A DNA stretch of 64,000 nt from Caballeronia telluris (GCF_001544495.1 NZ_FCNZ02000014.1:62001-126000); one strand, 5' to 3'; positions 45,563 through 55,321 are shown, counted from the stretch's first letter. Notes: generated by a model from the letters alone, not told the origin. A program made the numbers and translations.

Positions 45563-46579
45563 TCAAACGATCTGCCGCATGATCGAAATGAGCTTCTTCG
45601 CGTACTGCGGATCGGTGGCGTAGCCGGCTTTCTGCATGCCGTGCGCGAAGCCGGCGGCGTCGCGAGACGCTTCGACGACCGGCGCATAGCGCGGATTGTT
45701 CTTCAGCACGCTCGCGTAGTCGGTCAGCGCGTGCTCGTAGGAATCGTACGCGCGGAAGCGCTCGACCACTTTCTTCGGCTGGCCGTTCACATATTCGGTC
45801 GTCACGGCGTTCACGGTCTTGCCGGTCCAGTCCTTCGTCGCCTTGATGCCGAAGATGTTGTGGCTCGACGAGCCGTCCGAATTCTTGATCTCGCGTTTGC
45901 CCCAGCCCGATTCCAGCGCCGCCTGGCCGATGATGAAGCGCGCCGGAATGCCCGTCGCTGCGCTCGCGGCCTGCGCCGGCACGGCGAGGCGGTCGACGAA
46001 CGTATTGACCTTGTCGGAACCGTTGCCGCGCGCGGGCGGTTCGAGCGCGCTGTTCGCCGTATAGCCCGCGCCCGATTGCAGCGAGTTGTTCTTCGACGCC
46101 GCCGCGCTCGCGTAGGCCTTCGCCATCGCGTTCATGGCCGCGATGTTGCCTGCGTTCGCGTTGAGGTCGCCGCCCGCGCCGCCCGCCATGCCGGCGGCAC
46201 CTGCATCGCCACCCGAGGTCCCGGCATTGCGCATCAACTGCTTGAGCATCATGTCCGCGACGCCGATTCCCTTCGACGACATCTGTTGCGACAACTGCTG
46301 GTCGAGCATCGACGTGAAGGACTTGCTTTCGTTCGAATCGAACGGGCTGTCCGACGGCGTCGCGTCGCGCATGCTCTTCAACATCATCTGCGTGAAGACG
46401 GCGTCGAACTGCTTGGCCGCCGCCTGCAGCCCCTGCTGCGGCGATGCATTCGCTTGCGCGCGCATGGCGTCGAAGCCTTGCACGTCGAGTGCAAAACGGT
46501 TCGACAGATTGCCGATGCCGCCGTTCGTGTCGGTGGATGCCAGGGCACTGCTGGCGATACCGCTCGCGTTCGAGTTCAT
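45563..46579 (-). CDS. flgJ: Flagellar rod-cap/peptidoglycan hydrolase FlgJ
   Basis: A protein of 338 residues. The N-terminal rod-cap domain (about 40-115, QFDAVFTQMMLKSMRDA) and the C-terminal glucosaminidase domain (about 190-338) are both present; the catalytic Glu is E223 in ALESGWGK, and NIFGIKA and YDSYEHALTDYA follow. It clears peptidoglycan for rod growth in the periplasm. This is the dual-domain form; some bacteria keep only the cap. It directly follows flgI. Confidence 0.95.
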   Translation of the reverse strand: MNSNASGIASSALASTDTNGGIGNLSNRFALDVQGFDAMRAQANASPQQGLQAAAKQFDAVFTQMMLKSMRDATPSDSPFDSNESKSFTSMLDQQLSQQMSSKGIGVADMMLKQLMRNAGTSGGDAGAAGMAGGAGGDLNANAGNIAAMNAMAKAYASAAASKNNSLQSGAGYTANSALEPPARGNGSDKVNTFVDRLAVPAQAASAATGIPARFIIGQAALESGWGKREIKNSDGSSSHNIFGIKATKDWTGKTVNAVTTEYVNGQPKKVVERFRAYDSYEHALTDYASVLKNNPRYAPVVEASRDAAGFAHGMQKAGYATDPQYAKKLISIMRQIV

Positions 46580-46591
46580 GCGCTGTCGTCC

Positions 46592-47719
46592 TTAAATGAT
46601 TTCGAGGTCGGCGCGCAGAGCGCCCGCCGCTTTCATCGATTGCAGAATCGAGATCAGGTCAGCCGGCGTCGCGCCGAGCGCGTTGAGCGCCTTCACGACA
46701 TCCGCGAGATTCGCGCCCGCCGACAACAACTTGAGCGCGCCGCTGTCCTGCTTCAACTGGATCTGCGACTGCTTCGCCGCCACGGTCTGGCCGTTCGAGA
46801 ACGCGCCCGGCTGGCTCACCGCCGTCTGCGTATTGATGACAACCGACAGGTTGCCGTGCGCCACCGCGCAGCTCTGCAGCGTCACCATCTGATTCATCAC
46901 GATCGAACCGGTGCGCGCGTTCAGGATAACCTTCGCGGCGGCCTGCGACGGCTTCACGTCGATATTCTGCAACTGCGCCATGAACGACACCTGTTCGGAC
47001 GCGTCGGCCGGGGCGCGCAACTGGATCGTGCGGCCGTCGAGCGCGAGCGCCGTGCCCATGCCGAACTGGTTGTTCACCGCGGCGACGATCTTCTGCGTCG
47101 TGTCGAAATCCATCTCGCGCAGCTCCATCTGCATCGTGCCGCCTGCCTGCGTGATGGCGTTCGGCACGGCGCGCTCGACGATCGCGCCGCCCGAAATGCG
47201 CCCGACCGCGAGCTGGTTCACCTGCACCTTGCTGCCGTTCGCGCTCGCGCCGGCGCCGCCGACGACGAGGTTGCCCTGCGCCATCGCGTAGACCTGGCCG
47301 TCGGCGCCCTTCAACGGCGCCATCAGGAGCGTGCCGCCGCGCAGGCTTTTCGCGTTGCCGAGCGACGAAACCGTCACGTCGATCGCTTCGCCGGGACGCG
47401 CGAACGGCGGCAGCGTCGCCGTCACCATCACGGCGGCGACGTTTTTCAACTGCATGTTCTGCGTGCTCGCCGAGTTCAGCGTGATGCCGAGGTTGCCGAG
47501 CATGTTGGTCAGGCTCTGCGTGGTGAAGGGCGTCTGCATCGTCTGGTCGCCGGTGCCGTCGAGGCCCACGATCAGGCCATAGCCGATCAGCGGGTTGTCG
47601 CGCACGCCCTGGAACGACACGAGGTCCTTCAGGCGTTCGGCATGCGCCGGTTCGGGCAATGCGGCGGCCACGGCGAGCGCGGCGAGTGGCACGGCGAGAA
47701 GTCGGGTGAGAATGTTCAT
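46592..47719 (-). CDS. flgI: Flagellar P-ring protein FlgI
   Basis: A protein of 375 residues. A Sec signal peptide of about 27 residues (ends EPAHA) precedes the mature start [32 protein letters not shown], which is nearly invariant in FlgI. It polymerises around the rod in the peptidoglycan layer as the bushing. The ATG at 47719 lies 2 bp past the flgH stop. The long upstream frame overlaps flgH and is rejected. Confidence 0.96.
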   Translation of the reverse strand: MNILTRLLAVPLAALAVAAALPEPAHAERLKDLVSFQGVRDNPLIGYGLIVGLDGTGDQTMQTPFTTQSLTNMLGNLGITLNSASTQNMQLKNVAAVMVTATLPPFARPGEAIDVTVSSLGNAKSLRGGTLLMAPLKGADGQVYAMAQGNLVVGGAGASANGSKVQVNQLAVGRISGGAIVERAVPNAITQAGGTMQMELREMDFDTTQKIVAAVNNQFGMGTALALDGRTIQLRAPADASEQVSFMAQLQNIDVKPSQAAAKVILNARTGSIVMNQMVTLQSCAVAHGNLSVVINTQTAVSQPGAFSNGQTVAAKQSQIQLKQDSGALKLLSAGANLADVVKALNALGATPADLISILQSMKAAGALRADLEII

Positions 47720-47721
47720 GA

Positions 47722-48429
47722 TCAGAACGGCGCCAGGTTGAGGAAGAAGCGCTGCAGCCAGCCCATGTTCTGCGCTTCGTCGATATAGCCCTTCGCCGAG
47801 TACTCGATCTTCGCGTCCGCGACCTGCGTCGAGAAGACCGTGTTGCTGCCGGAGATGGTCGTCGGGTTGACGACGCCGGAGAAGCGCACGAATTCGTTGC
47901 CCTGGTTGATGAGCATCTGCTTTTCGCCGCTCACCATCAGGTTGCCGTTCGGCAGGACGCCCGTGACCGTCACGGTCAGCGTGCCGCTGAACGTGTTGGC
48001 CGCGCTCGCGCCGCCCGTCGCGGTGAACTTGTTCGCGCCCGTCGCCGTCAGGTTGGTGTTGTTGAACAGGCCGCCGAAGATGCCCGGCGAGACCGGCACG
48101 CCGAAGCCGGCATTGCTCGCGCGGTTCGTGTTCGCCGCCGACGACTTTGTGGCGTTCACGTTTTCCGAGATCACGATGGTCAGGATGTCGCCGACATTGC
48201 GCGGACGCTGGTCTTCGAAGAGCGGCCGGCCGGCATAGCCCGCGTTGTAGATCGCGCCGGGGCTCTGCGTATTCGCGGGCGGCGCGGGCGGGCGGGCCGT
48301 CATCGGCTGCTGCACGATCGGCTCCTTCGGCACGAGGCCGCACGCGGCGAGCGCCGCGCCGAGCGCGAGCGCCGGGGCGAGACGCGCAGTACGGCGCGCA
48401 GCGCGGGCAAGGAAAAAAGTAAGCGACAT
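47722..48429 (-). CDS. flgH: Flagellar L-ring lipoprotein FlgH
   Basis: A protein of 235 residues. Lipoprotein signal with LAAC, lipidated Cys at residue 30, followed by [33 protein letters not shown] typical of FlgH. It forms the outer-membrane ring around the rod. A Pro-rich stretch follows the lipid anchor. Confidence 0.95.
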   Translation of the reverse strand: MSLTFFLARAARRTARLAPALALGAALAACGLVPKEPIVQQPMTARPPAPPANTQSPGAIYNAGYAGRPLFEDQRPRNVGDILTIVISENVNATKSSAANTNRASNAGFGVPVSPGIFGGLFNNTNLTATGANKFTATGGASAANTFSGTLTVTVTGVLPNGNLMVSGEKQMLINQGNEFVRFSGVVNPTTISGSNTVFSTQVADAKIEYSAKGYIDEAQNMGWLQRFFLNLAPF

Positions 48430-48473
48430 CTTGATGGTCCGTCTGATCTTGCGAGGCTCGAAACCGGCGAGCC

Positions 48474-49262
48474 TTAAACCTGCATCTGGGAAAGCGTCTG
48501 CAGCATCTGGTCCGAGGTGGTCACGGCCTTGCTGTTGATCTCGTACGCGCGCTGGGTCTGGATCATGTTGACCAGTTCCTGCACGACGTTCACGTTCGAC
48601 GCTTCCACGTAACCCTGCTGCAACGAGCCGGCGCCGTTCAGGCCCGGTTGCGTCACGTTCGGCGCGCCCGACGAGCCCGTCTCGGAGAACAGGTTTTCGC
48701 CGCGCGCATTGAGGCCGGCCGGGTTGATGAAGGTCGCGACCTGGATCGCGCCGACCTGCACGCTCGCCGTGCTGCCCTGCTGCGTGATCGAGACGGTGCC
48801 GTCGGAGCCGATCGTGACCGACGTCGCGTTCTGCGGGATCGTGATCGCCGGGCTGACCTGATAGCCGCTCGACGTCACGAGCTGGCCCTGCGAGTTGGTC
48901 TGGAACGAGCCGTCGCGCGTGTAGGAGGTCGTGCCGTCGGGCATCGTCACCTGGAAGAAGCCCTGGCCGTTGATCGCGACGTCTTTCGAGTTGCCGGTCT
49001 GCTGAAGGTTGCCCTGCGTGTAGAGACGCTCGGTCGCGACCTGCTGCACGCCGGTGCCGAGCTGGCTGCCGGACGCGAGTTCGGTCTGCTGCGTCGAGTT
49101 CGCGCCCGGCTGGCGGACGGTCTGGTACAGCAGGTCTTCGAACACCGCGCGCGAGCCCTTGAAGCCGTTGGTGCTCACGTTGGCGAGGTTGTTCGAAATC
49201 ACGTCCATCTGCGACTGCTGCGCGTTCATGCCAGTCGCGGCGATATAAAGAGAGCGGTTCAT
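48474..49262 (-). CDS. flgG: Flagellar distal rod protein FlgG
   Basis: A protein of 262 residues, the standard size. The N-terminus [32 protein letters not shown] and the C-terminus [28 protein letters not shown] are the rod/hook family signatures. It builds the distal rod. Preceded by flgF with a 31-bp gap. Confidence 0.97.
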   Translation of the reverse strand: MNRSLYIAATGMNAQQSQMDVISNNLANVSTNGFKGSRAVFEDLLYQTVRQPGANSTQQTELASGSQLGTGVQQVATERLYTQGNLQQTGNSKDVAINGQGFFQVTMPDGTTSYTRDGSFQTNSQGQLVTSSGYQVSPAITIPQNATSVTIGSDGTVSITQQGSTASVQVGAIQVATFINPAGLNARGENLFSETGSSGAPNVTQPGLNGAGSLQQGYVEASNVNVVQELVNMIQTQRAYEINSKAVTTSDQMLQTLSQMQV

Positions 49263-49293
49263 GTTGCGTTATGTCCTGTGTGCGCTGCGTCTG

Positions 49294-50049
49294 TCAGTTG
49301 CTGAAGTTGAGCAGCTTGTTGGCCGACTGCTCGTTCTGGTCCGCCGATTCCATCAGCTTCGTCTGCATCTGGAACTGCCGCGCGTTGGTGATCATCGAGA
49401 CCATCGCGGCGACCGGGTTCACGTTGCTGCCTTCGAGCGATGCCGGCGCCACCACGACGCTCGGATCGGCGTCGGCCGGGTCGCCGCCGGCGGTGCGAAA
49501 GAGGCCGTCGTCGCTGCGCGAGAGCGTCGACGAATCCGGGTTCACGAGCTTCAGCTGATCGACGATCGCAATCGCGGTCGGCGGGTCGCCCGGCATCAGC
49601 GTGGAGACGGTGCCGTCCTTGCCGATCGTCACCTGCGCCCCCGGCGGAATCGAGAGCGGACCGCCGTTGCCGAGCACCGGCAGGTTGTTCGCCGTGACGA
49701 GCTGGCCGTTCTGGTCGACGTGCAGGTTGCCGGCGCGCGTGTACGCCTCGCTGCCGTCGGCGGCCTGCACGGAGAGCCAGCCCGGACCCTGGACCGCGAC
49801 GTCGAGCGGATTGCCGGTCTGCTGGATCGGGCCCGGCGTGTAGTCCGCCGTGGGCGTCGACGACAGCACGAAGCTGCGCGTCGTGCCATCCGCCGACTCG
49901 TTCTCGAACGTCATCGGCACCGAGCGGAACGCGGCGAGTTGCGCGCGGAAGCCCGTCGTCGATGCGTTCGCGAGGTTGTTGGCGACCACGCTCTGCTGTT
50001 CGAGCGCCTGTGCGGCGCCCGTCATCGCGGTGTAGATCAGACGGTCCAT
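49294..50049 (-). CDS. flgF: Flagellar rod protein FlgF
   Basis: A protein of 251 residues with the rod-family N-terminus LIYTAMTGAAQALEQQSVVANNLANASTTGFR and C-terminal SNVNPVAAMVSMITNARQFQMQTKLM. It is the single-turn proximal-to-distal rod joint. It lies between flgE and flgG, the conserved order. Confidence 0.95.
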   Translation of the reverse strand: MDRLIYTAMTGAAQALEQQSVVANNLANASTTGFRAQLAAFRSVPMTFENESADGTTRSFVLSSTPTADYTPGPIQQTGNPLDVAVQGPGWLSVQAADGSEAYTRAGNLHVDQNGQLVTANNLPVLGNGGPLSIPPGAQVTIGKDGTVSTLMPGDPPTAIAIVDQLKLVNPDSSTLSRSDDGLFRTAGGDPADADPSVVVAPASLEGSNVNPVAAMVSMITNARQFQMQTKLMESADQNEQSANKLLNFSN

Positions 50050-50092
50050 GTGTGACTCTCTCTCGTGTCAGCCGTGAAGCTTGTTGCTTGCG

Positions 50093-51307
50093 TTACAGGT
50101 TGATCAGCGTCTGGTCGACGGTCTGCTGCGTCTTGATCGTCTGCGCGTTCGCCTGATAGTTGCGCTGCGCCGTGATCAGGTTCACGAGTTCGCTCGTCAG
50201 GTCGACGTTCGAATTCTCGACCGCGCCGCCCTGCAGCATGCCGTGGTTGGTCGAGCCGGGCACCGAAACCTGCGGCGCGCCCGAAGCGGACGTCTGCGCG
50301 AACACGTTGCCGCCGAGGTTCTGCAGGCCGTTCTGGTTGTTGAAGTTGGCGATCGCGATCTGGCCGAGCGCCTGCGTCTTGCCGTTCGAATAATTGCCGG
50401 TGAGCGTGCCGTCGGTGCCCACCGAGAAGCCCGTCAGTTCGCCCGACGTGTAGCCGTCCTGGATCACGTTGTTCACGCCGCTCTTCGCGCCGTACTGCGT
50501 CGTGCCCGTGAAGTCCATCGTCATCGTCTGGTTGGTCGCGCCGCCGTCCGCGCCGTTCGGAATCGAGAACGAAACCTTGCCGCCCGATTGCAGGTTGCCC
50601 GAGTTGTCGAAGGCGAGCGTGCTGATCTTGGTGGCGTTCGCGACCGGATCGCCCGAACCCGTGTACGCGTCCCAGGAGCCGGTCGAGTTCTTCACGAAGT
50701 AGACCGAGACCTTCTGCGTGCCGCCGAGCGAGTCGTACACATCCACCGAGGTGGACGTGTTGTAGCTGTTCGCGTCGTTGGCGTCGAACGGCGTCGTGGT
50801 CGGCGTCGCGTCCTGCGAGTTCAGGTTGAACTGCGTCTGGACCTTGGTGGTCGCCGAGGGCGCGATGTTCGAGGTCGGCACGCTCAGCGGCACGGTGCTC
50901 GCGCTGTTGACGACGCCCTTCGAATCCGCCGCGTAGCCCATCAGTTGCAGGCCGGCGCTGTTGACGATCTTGCCGGTGTTGTCGAGGTGGAACACGCCGT
51001 TGCGCGAATACACGGTCGAACCGTTGCTCGACAACTGATAGAAGCCGTTGCCGTTGATCGCGACGTCGAGCGCCTGGTTGGTGGTGCTGATCGTGCCTTG
51101 CGAGAACTGCTGCTGCACTTCGGAAAGGCGCGAACCGATGCCGATCTGGTTGTTGACGGCCGTCGCCATCGAACTGGCGTACATGTCGGCGAACTGCGCC
51201 GAACCCTGCTTGAAGCCGACGGTGTTCGCGTTCGCGATGTTGTTGCCGATGACGTCGAGGTCGCTCGATGCGCCCGACAATCCACTCAATGCCTGTTGGT
51301 AACCCAT
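50093..51307 (-). CDS. flgE: Flagellar hook protein FlgE
   Basis: A protein of 404 residues. The N-terminus GYQQALSGLSGASSDLDVIGNNIANANTVGFK and C-terminus NSNVDLTSELVNLITAQRNYQANAQTIK fit FlgE; the middle is Thr/Ser/Asn-rich beta structure. It polymerises to the universal joint outside the cell, with length set by FliK. Export goes through FliPQR/FlhAB. Confidence 0.96.
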   Translation of the reverse strand: MGYQQALSGLSGASSDLDVIGNNIANANTVGFKQGSAQFADMYASSMATAVNNQIGIGSRLSEVQQQFSQGTISTTNQALDVAINGNGFYQLSSNGSTVYSRNGVFHLDNTGKIVNSAGLQLMGYAADSKGVVNSASTVPLSVPTSNIAPSATTKVQTQFNLNSQDATPTTTPFDANDANSYNTSTSVDVYDSLGGTQKVSVYFVKNSTGSWDAYTGSGDPVANATKISTLAFDNSGNLQSGGKVSFSIPNGADGGATNQTMTMDFTGTTQYGAKSGVNNVIQDGYTSGELTGFSVGTDGTLTGNYSNGKTQALGQIAIANFNNQNGLQNLGGNVFAQTSASGAPQVSVPGSTNHGMLQGGAVENSNVDLTSELVNLITAQRNYQANAQTIKTQQTVDQTLINL

Positions 51308-51350
51308 GACGGTCTCCGCTCGGAAATTTCGAAAATTCGGTTGATGAGAT

Positions 51351-52079
51351 TTAGAGGATCGACGCGACGCTCGTCAGCCCGACGGTCTTGCCGTTCGCGA
51401 GCTTGAGCCCCGGCGTGCCGTCCGCCTGCTGCACGACGCTTTGCACCTGCGCGGCGGAGAGCGTCGTCGCGGTGGCCGCGACGCCGTTGATCGTGCCCTG
51501 CGCGGTGATCGTGTAGCTGCCGTCCGGCAGCGTCGCGCCGGTCGTGTCCGTCGGCGTCCAGCCGGTGACCGGCACCACGCCGGCCGACTGCGCGCCGAGC
51601 TTGATCGTGTTGACGATCTGGCCTGCAGAGTTCTTCACGACGAGGTTCAGGTCGCTGACGTCGTTCGCGAGCTGCACGCCGAAGCTCGACGACTTGCCGC
51701 TCGACACCGTCACGTCGCTGCCCGAAGCCAGCACGGTCGAGCCGATCAAAAGCGCCGCCTGGGTCGACTGGCCCGCGGAAAGCTGCGTCGCGAGCGAGCT
51801 GAGCGACGTGTTCAGCTGGCCGATGCCCGTCACCGTGTTGATCTGCGCGAGCTGCGAGGTCATCTGCGAGCTGTCGGCGGGGTTGGTCGGGTCCTGGTTC
51901 TTCAGCTGCGTCACGAGCAGCGTGAGGAACGTGTTCTGCAAATCCGACGCGGATTGCGCGCCGGTCTTGGCGCTCGTCGTCGAGGTCGTCGAGGACGACG
52001 ACGACGTGCCGTTCATGGTGTCGAGCAGCGTCTGCGACACGCCTGTGCCGTTGTTGCCGATCGTGGTGCTGGTAGTCAC
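51351..52079 (-). CDS. flgD: Flagellar hook cap protein FlgD
   Basis: A protein of 242 residues. A Ser/Thr-rich N-terminal tail (SSSSTTSTTS) precedes the FlgD scaffold motif LQNTFLTLLVTQLKNQDPTNPADSSQMTSQLAQINTVTGI. The cap-like C-terminal domain carries FGVQLANDVSDLNLVVKN and GWTPTDTTGATLPDGSYT. It caps the growing hook and is later discarded. Confidence 0.94.
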   Translation of the reverse strand: MTTSTTIGNNGTGVSQTLLDTMNGTSSSSSTTSTTSAKTGAQSASDLQNTFLTLLVTQLKNQDPTNPADSSQMTSQLAQINTVTGIGQLNTSLSSLATQLSAGQSTQAALLIGSTVLASGSDVTVSSGKSSSFGVQLANDVSDLNLVVKNSAGQIVNTIKLGAQSAGVVPVTGWTPTDTTGATLPDGSYTITAQGTINGVAATATTLSAAQVQSVVQQADGTPGLKLANGKTVGLTSVASIL

Positions 52080-52096
52080 GTGAGTTGTCCTTGGGT

Positions 52097-52522
52097 TCAG
52101 GTGCCGATCGTCAGGGTCTTGAGCATCAGCTGCTTGGCGGTATTGAGCGTCTCGACGTTCGCCTGATACGAACGCGAGGCGGAAATCATGTTGACCATTT
52201 CCTGCACCGGATCGACGTTCGGCAGCGTCACGTAGCCGTCCGCGTTGGCCGCCGGGTTGCTCGGGTCGTAGCTCGTCTTCATCGGCGTCGGATCGTCGAT
52301 GACGCCCGTCACCTGCACGCCGCCGACCTGCTGGCCCGACGCCGTGCGCGCGCCGCCGAGCGGATCGACCGCGAACACGACCTGCTTCGCCTTGTACGGC
52401 TGGCCGTCGGGGCCGGTCGTGCTGTCGGCGTTCGCCAGGTTCGACGCGGTCACGTTCAGGCGCTGCGCCTGCGCGGACATCGCCGAGCCGGCAACGTTGA
52501 AAATGTTCATCAGGGATGGCAT
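52097..52522 (-). CDS. flgC: Flagellar proximal rod protein FlgC
   Basis: A protein of 141 residues, normal size. It carries [28 protein letters not shown] near the N-terminus and [35 protein letters not shown] at the C-terminus. It is a proximal rod subunit inside the MS ring, 21 bp from flgB. Confidence 0.96.
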   Translation of the reverse strand: MPSLMNIFNVAGSAMSAQAQRLNVTASNLANADSTTGPDGQPYKAKQVVFAVDPLGGARTASGQQVGGVQVTGVIDDPTPMKTSYDPSNPAANADGYVTLPNVDPVQEMVNMISASRSYQANVETLNTAKQLMLKTLTIGT

Positions 52523-52543
52523 GGCTTCTTCCTTCCTTTACTG

Positions 52544-53041
52544 TCAGCTATTCGACGTGATCGCCGAGAGCATCGACTTGATCTGCCCCGAGATCACCGT
52601 CATGCCGGCTTCGAAGTGCAGTGCGTTGTCGGCGAACTGGACGCGCTCCGCGTCGAGATCGACCGTGTTGCCGTCGAGCGAGGGCTGGCTCGGAATGCGA
52701 TAGGCGAGACGGCCGTAGTCGTCCGCCGAGCCGCCCGTGGACTTGAGCGTCGTCGTGCCGGGCATGTGACCCGCCGCGGTCGCCGCCATCGACATCCCGC
52801 TCGACACGCTCACGGGCTGCGCCATCGCGAGCGGTGCCGAGTTCGATGTCGCGGTGCCCGCCGTCGCGCCGCCCGTCTTCTTGAGCGCGCCCGCGAGCGA
52901 ACTCGCGAAGTCGACGTCGCGGGCCTTGTAGCCCGGCGTGTCGGCGTTCGCGATATTCGACGACAGCAATTCCTGCCGGTAAGCGCGCACGTCGAGCGCT
53001 TCGCGGCCGAAAGCCAGTTCCTTGTCGAGTTTGTCCAGCAT
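52544..53041 (-). CDS. flgB: Flagellar proximal rod protein FlgB
   Basis: A protein of 165 residues with the rod-family N-terminal block LSSNIANADTPGYKARDVDF and a C-terminal helical end ALHFEAGMTVISGQIKSMLSAI. It is the first gene of flgBCDEFGHIJ. A TAATAT on the minus strand (53130-53135) about 90 bp upstream is a possible -10 with a weak -35 at 17 bp, consistent with activator-dependent (FlhDC) control. Confidence 0.94.
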   Translation of the reverse strand: MLDKLDKELAFGREALDVRAYRQELLSSNIANADTPGYKARDVDFASSLAGALKKTGGATAGTATSNSAPLAMAQPVSVSSGMSMAATAAGHMPGTTTLKSTGGSADDYGRLAYRIPSQPSLDGNTVDLDAERVQFADNALHFEAGMTVISGQIKSMLSAITSNS

Positions 53042-53312
53042 CCCGGGTCGCTCCTTTCGCGTTTCCTAGACCGTTTCCTCATCCGGTCCCGCGTCGATGC
53101 CGCTCGCGAGACCTTTTTGCATGTCACGAATATTAGAAGCGCGCCGCAAGATCCAATCAGACGAATAACCGGGGAAGCGGGCCTCTATTCGGGGCTTGGG
53201 CGCGGCGGCCGGTATCTAGAATTCTTCTCGTGGCCGGGGCGCCGCATTCGCCGCATGGATTCGACGACCCGGGAAGTTCTGGTTTGGCCGCTTGTGCCGA
53301 GGGAGAGATGTA

Positions 53313-54671
53313 ATGAGCAGGTCCGCTTCGCATCGGCCGGACGCCGGGGTTGTCGCCGCCGGGAAGGCTTTACGCCGCGCCGGGCGCCTGTCCGGCCGGT
53401 CGCTCCGGTCGGCGCGTTCGCTCGCGAGCGGCGTCGCGCTCGCTTTCGGCATGGCCGGTCAGGCCATCGCGCAGGAAGGCGGGCCCATCATGATTCCCGG
53501 CAACGCCGAGACGAATCCCGCCGCGCTGAACGCGATGGCGAAGAACGCGGGCATGTCGGAGACGGCGGCGGCGCCCGCGGTATCGAGCGTTGCGGCCGTA
53601 TCGACGATGAATACGCCGCGTCCGCGCGGCTACACGTCCGCAGCGACCGCCGCCGACGCCGCGCTGCAAAGCGCCGCCCGCGCACTCGACGCGCACGCCG
53701 AAGCCGCCGACGACACGATGTCGGACGCAAACGGCATGATCGTGATTCCGGGACCGGGCGAGGCGAAGAGCCCGCAGGTTGTCGCCAATCAGGCGCCGGG
53801 CGCCGGTTCCGCGAGCCTGCCGCGCGTGCAGTCCGTGACGGCGGCGCGCGCGGTGACGCCCGTGGTCGTCGTGCCCGAGAGCGCGTTTTCCGCGACGGCG
53901 GCCAACGCCAGTGCGGCGCGGCCGATTGCCGCGGCAGCGGCCGCGCCCGTCGCGACGCGCGTTGCGCCGAGCGCCGCGCGCATCGCCACGGCGAGCGTGG
54001 CGAACTCGAATCCAAACGCGAATCCGAACCCGCATCCAAACGCCCAGGCCACGCAGGACGGCGAGGCCATCCGCGCAGCTGCGCTGGCCTTCGTCCAGCA
54101 ACAGGCGGCGGGCCTGCCCGGCAAGCCGGAAATCACCGTGATGCCGGTGTTCCCGCGCGGCCTCGCCCCCTGCACGGCGCTCGATCCGTTCATGCCGACC
54201 GGCGCCCGCCTGTGGGGCCGCACGACCGTCGGCGTGCGCTGCGTGGGCGAGCGCCCCTGGACGCTCTATCTACAAGTGCGCGTCTCGATCAACGCGACGT
54301 ACTACCTCGCCGCGCGCGCCATCGCGCCCGGCGAAGTGCTCTCGGCCGCGGACCTGATCGCCCGTGACGGCGACCTCACCTCGATGCCGCAAGCCATCGT
54401 TACCGATCCGACTCAGGCGGTCGGCGCCGTCGCGCTCTCGCGCGTGCCCGCCGGCCTGCCGCTGCGCACGGACATGCTGCGCGGCGCGACCTCGGTGTCG
54501 ATCGGGCAGAACGTGCGCGTCGTCGCCGACGGCTCCGGCTTCTCCATTTCCGCCGAAGGCAGCGTGATGAACAACGCCGCGCCCGGCCAGCAGGTTCGCG
54601 TGAAAACGTCCGCCGGACAGATCATCACCGGCGTCGTGAAGGACAGCCAGACGGTCGAAATCCGGCTCTGA
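53313..54671 (+). CDS. flgA: Flagellar P-ring chaperone FlgA, extended form
   Basis: A protein of 452 residues, about twice the usual FlgA length. An N-terminal signal-like region is followed by about 200 residues of Ala-rich low-complexity sequence ending in an Asn-Pro repeat (NPNANPNPHPNA). The conserved FlgA/SAF domain (about 300-452) has FVQQQAAGLPGKPEITV, ARAIAPGEVLSAADL and GSGFSISAEGSVMNNAAPGQQVRVK. FlgA folds FlgI in the periplasm. The ATG at 53313 has GGGAG upstream. It is divergent from flgB. Confidence 0.88.
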   Translation: MSRSASHRPDAGVVAAGKALRRAGRLSGRSLRSARSLASGVALAFGMAGQAIAQEGGPIMIPGNAETNPAALNAMAKNAGMSETAAAPAVSSVAAVSTMNTPRPRGYTSAATAADAALQSAARALDAHAEAADDTMSDANGMIVIPGPGEAKSPQVVANQAPGAGSASLPRVQSVTAARAVTPVVVVPESAFSATAANASAARPIAAAAAAPVATRVAPSAARIATASVANSNPNANPNPHPNAQATQDGEAIRAAALAFVQQQAAGLPGKPEITVMPVFPRGLAPCTALDPFMPTGARLWGRTTVGVRCVGERPWTLYLQVRVSINATYYLAARAIAPGEVLSAADLIARDGDLTSMPQAIVTDPTQAVGAVALSRVPAGLPLRTDMLRGATSVSIGQNVRVVADGSGFSISAEGSVMNNAAPGQQVRVKTSAGQIITGVVKDSQTVEIRL

Positions 54672-54803
54672 AGGCGCGGAATGAGCGGTATCGCGCATTT
54701 GTTGCAATTTGTTGCATCTGGTTTCAAATGCGCGAAAGCCTTACTGGATAAGGCGTTGCACGATACGGCACCTGACGGGGTGGTTCCGGGACGCGAGGCA
54801 GGT

Positions 54804-54831
54804 TAAAGTTTTTACACTGTCACGCCGATAA
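54804..54831 (+). promoter_or_regulatory. Sigma-28 (FliA) promoter of flgM
   Basis: Exact consensus halves TAAAGTTT (54804-54811) and GCCGATAA (54824-54831) are separated by 12 bp, one more than the usual 11. It lies about 30-40 bp before flgM. FlgM is itself the anti-sigma factor, so this closes a feedback loop. Confidence 0.75.
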
Positions 54832-54860
54832 AGGAATCAACTCGTTCGGGAATGCACATC

Positions 54861-55187
54861 GTGAAAATCGATTCGAATAGCAACACCAGTCTCGCGGCCC
54901 TTCAAGAAGGAACGCAACGCGCATCGCAAAGCGATGCAAAAGGTGCCGTGAGCACCACGCAGCAGTCGGGTACGGCGAGCACGCCGCAGTCGACGGTGAG
55001 CCTGTCGCCCTTGTCGGCCGACCTGCGCGCCTCGAACGCGTCCGATGTCGATACGGCGAAAGTCGAGTCGATCAAGGCCGCGCTTCGCGACGGCAGCTAC
55101 TCGGCCGACTCGGGCAAGATCGCCGACGGCATGCTCGGCACGGCCCGCGATCTGCTGCAAACGAAAACCCCGCCGACCGGCGGCTGA
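54861..55187 (+). CDS. flgM: Anti-sigma-28 factor FlgM
   Basis: A protein of 108 residues from the GTG at 54861, giving the family-like start MKIDSNSN; an ATG at 54852 would add three residues. The C-terminal half (STVSLSPLSADLRASNASDVDTAKVESIKAALRDGSYSADSGKIADGML) is the sigma-28-binding region. FlgM holds FliA until the hook is finished and FlgM is exported. GGGA lies upstream with long spacing. Confidence 0.92.
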   Translation: MKIDSNSNTSLAALQEGTQRASQSDAKGAVSTTQQSGTASTPQSTVSLSPLSADLRASNASDVDTAKVESIKAALRDGSYSADSGKIADGMLGTARDLLQTKTPPTGG

Positions 55188-55200
55188 GACGAGTGACGAC

Positions 55201-55226
55201 ACCGCGCGCGGCAAGACGCGCGCGGT
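55201..55226 (+). terminator. Strong hairpin between flgM and flgN
   Basis: A perfect 10-bp stem ACCGCGCGCG/CGCGCGCGGT with a GCAAGA loop, 13 bp past the flgM stop. No T-run follows directly, but a short GCC/GGC hairpin with TTTTTT lies at about 55262-55277. It may act as an attenuator or RNA-stability element. Confidence 0.5.
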
Positions 55227-55321
55227 GACGCACGACGCTCTCGCATCGTCATGACGGTGCTGCCGGGCGGCTTTTTTGACCCTGACCGCGCGATTGCGGT
55301 CGAGCGTTTAAGCGAGTCGCA

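Noticed and set aside
46592-48343. Upstream extension of flgI across flgH
   Set aside because: The FlgI signal peptide begins at 47719; the extension is a shadow of flgH.
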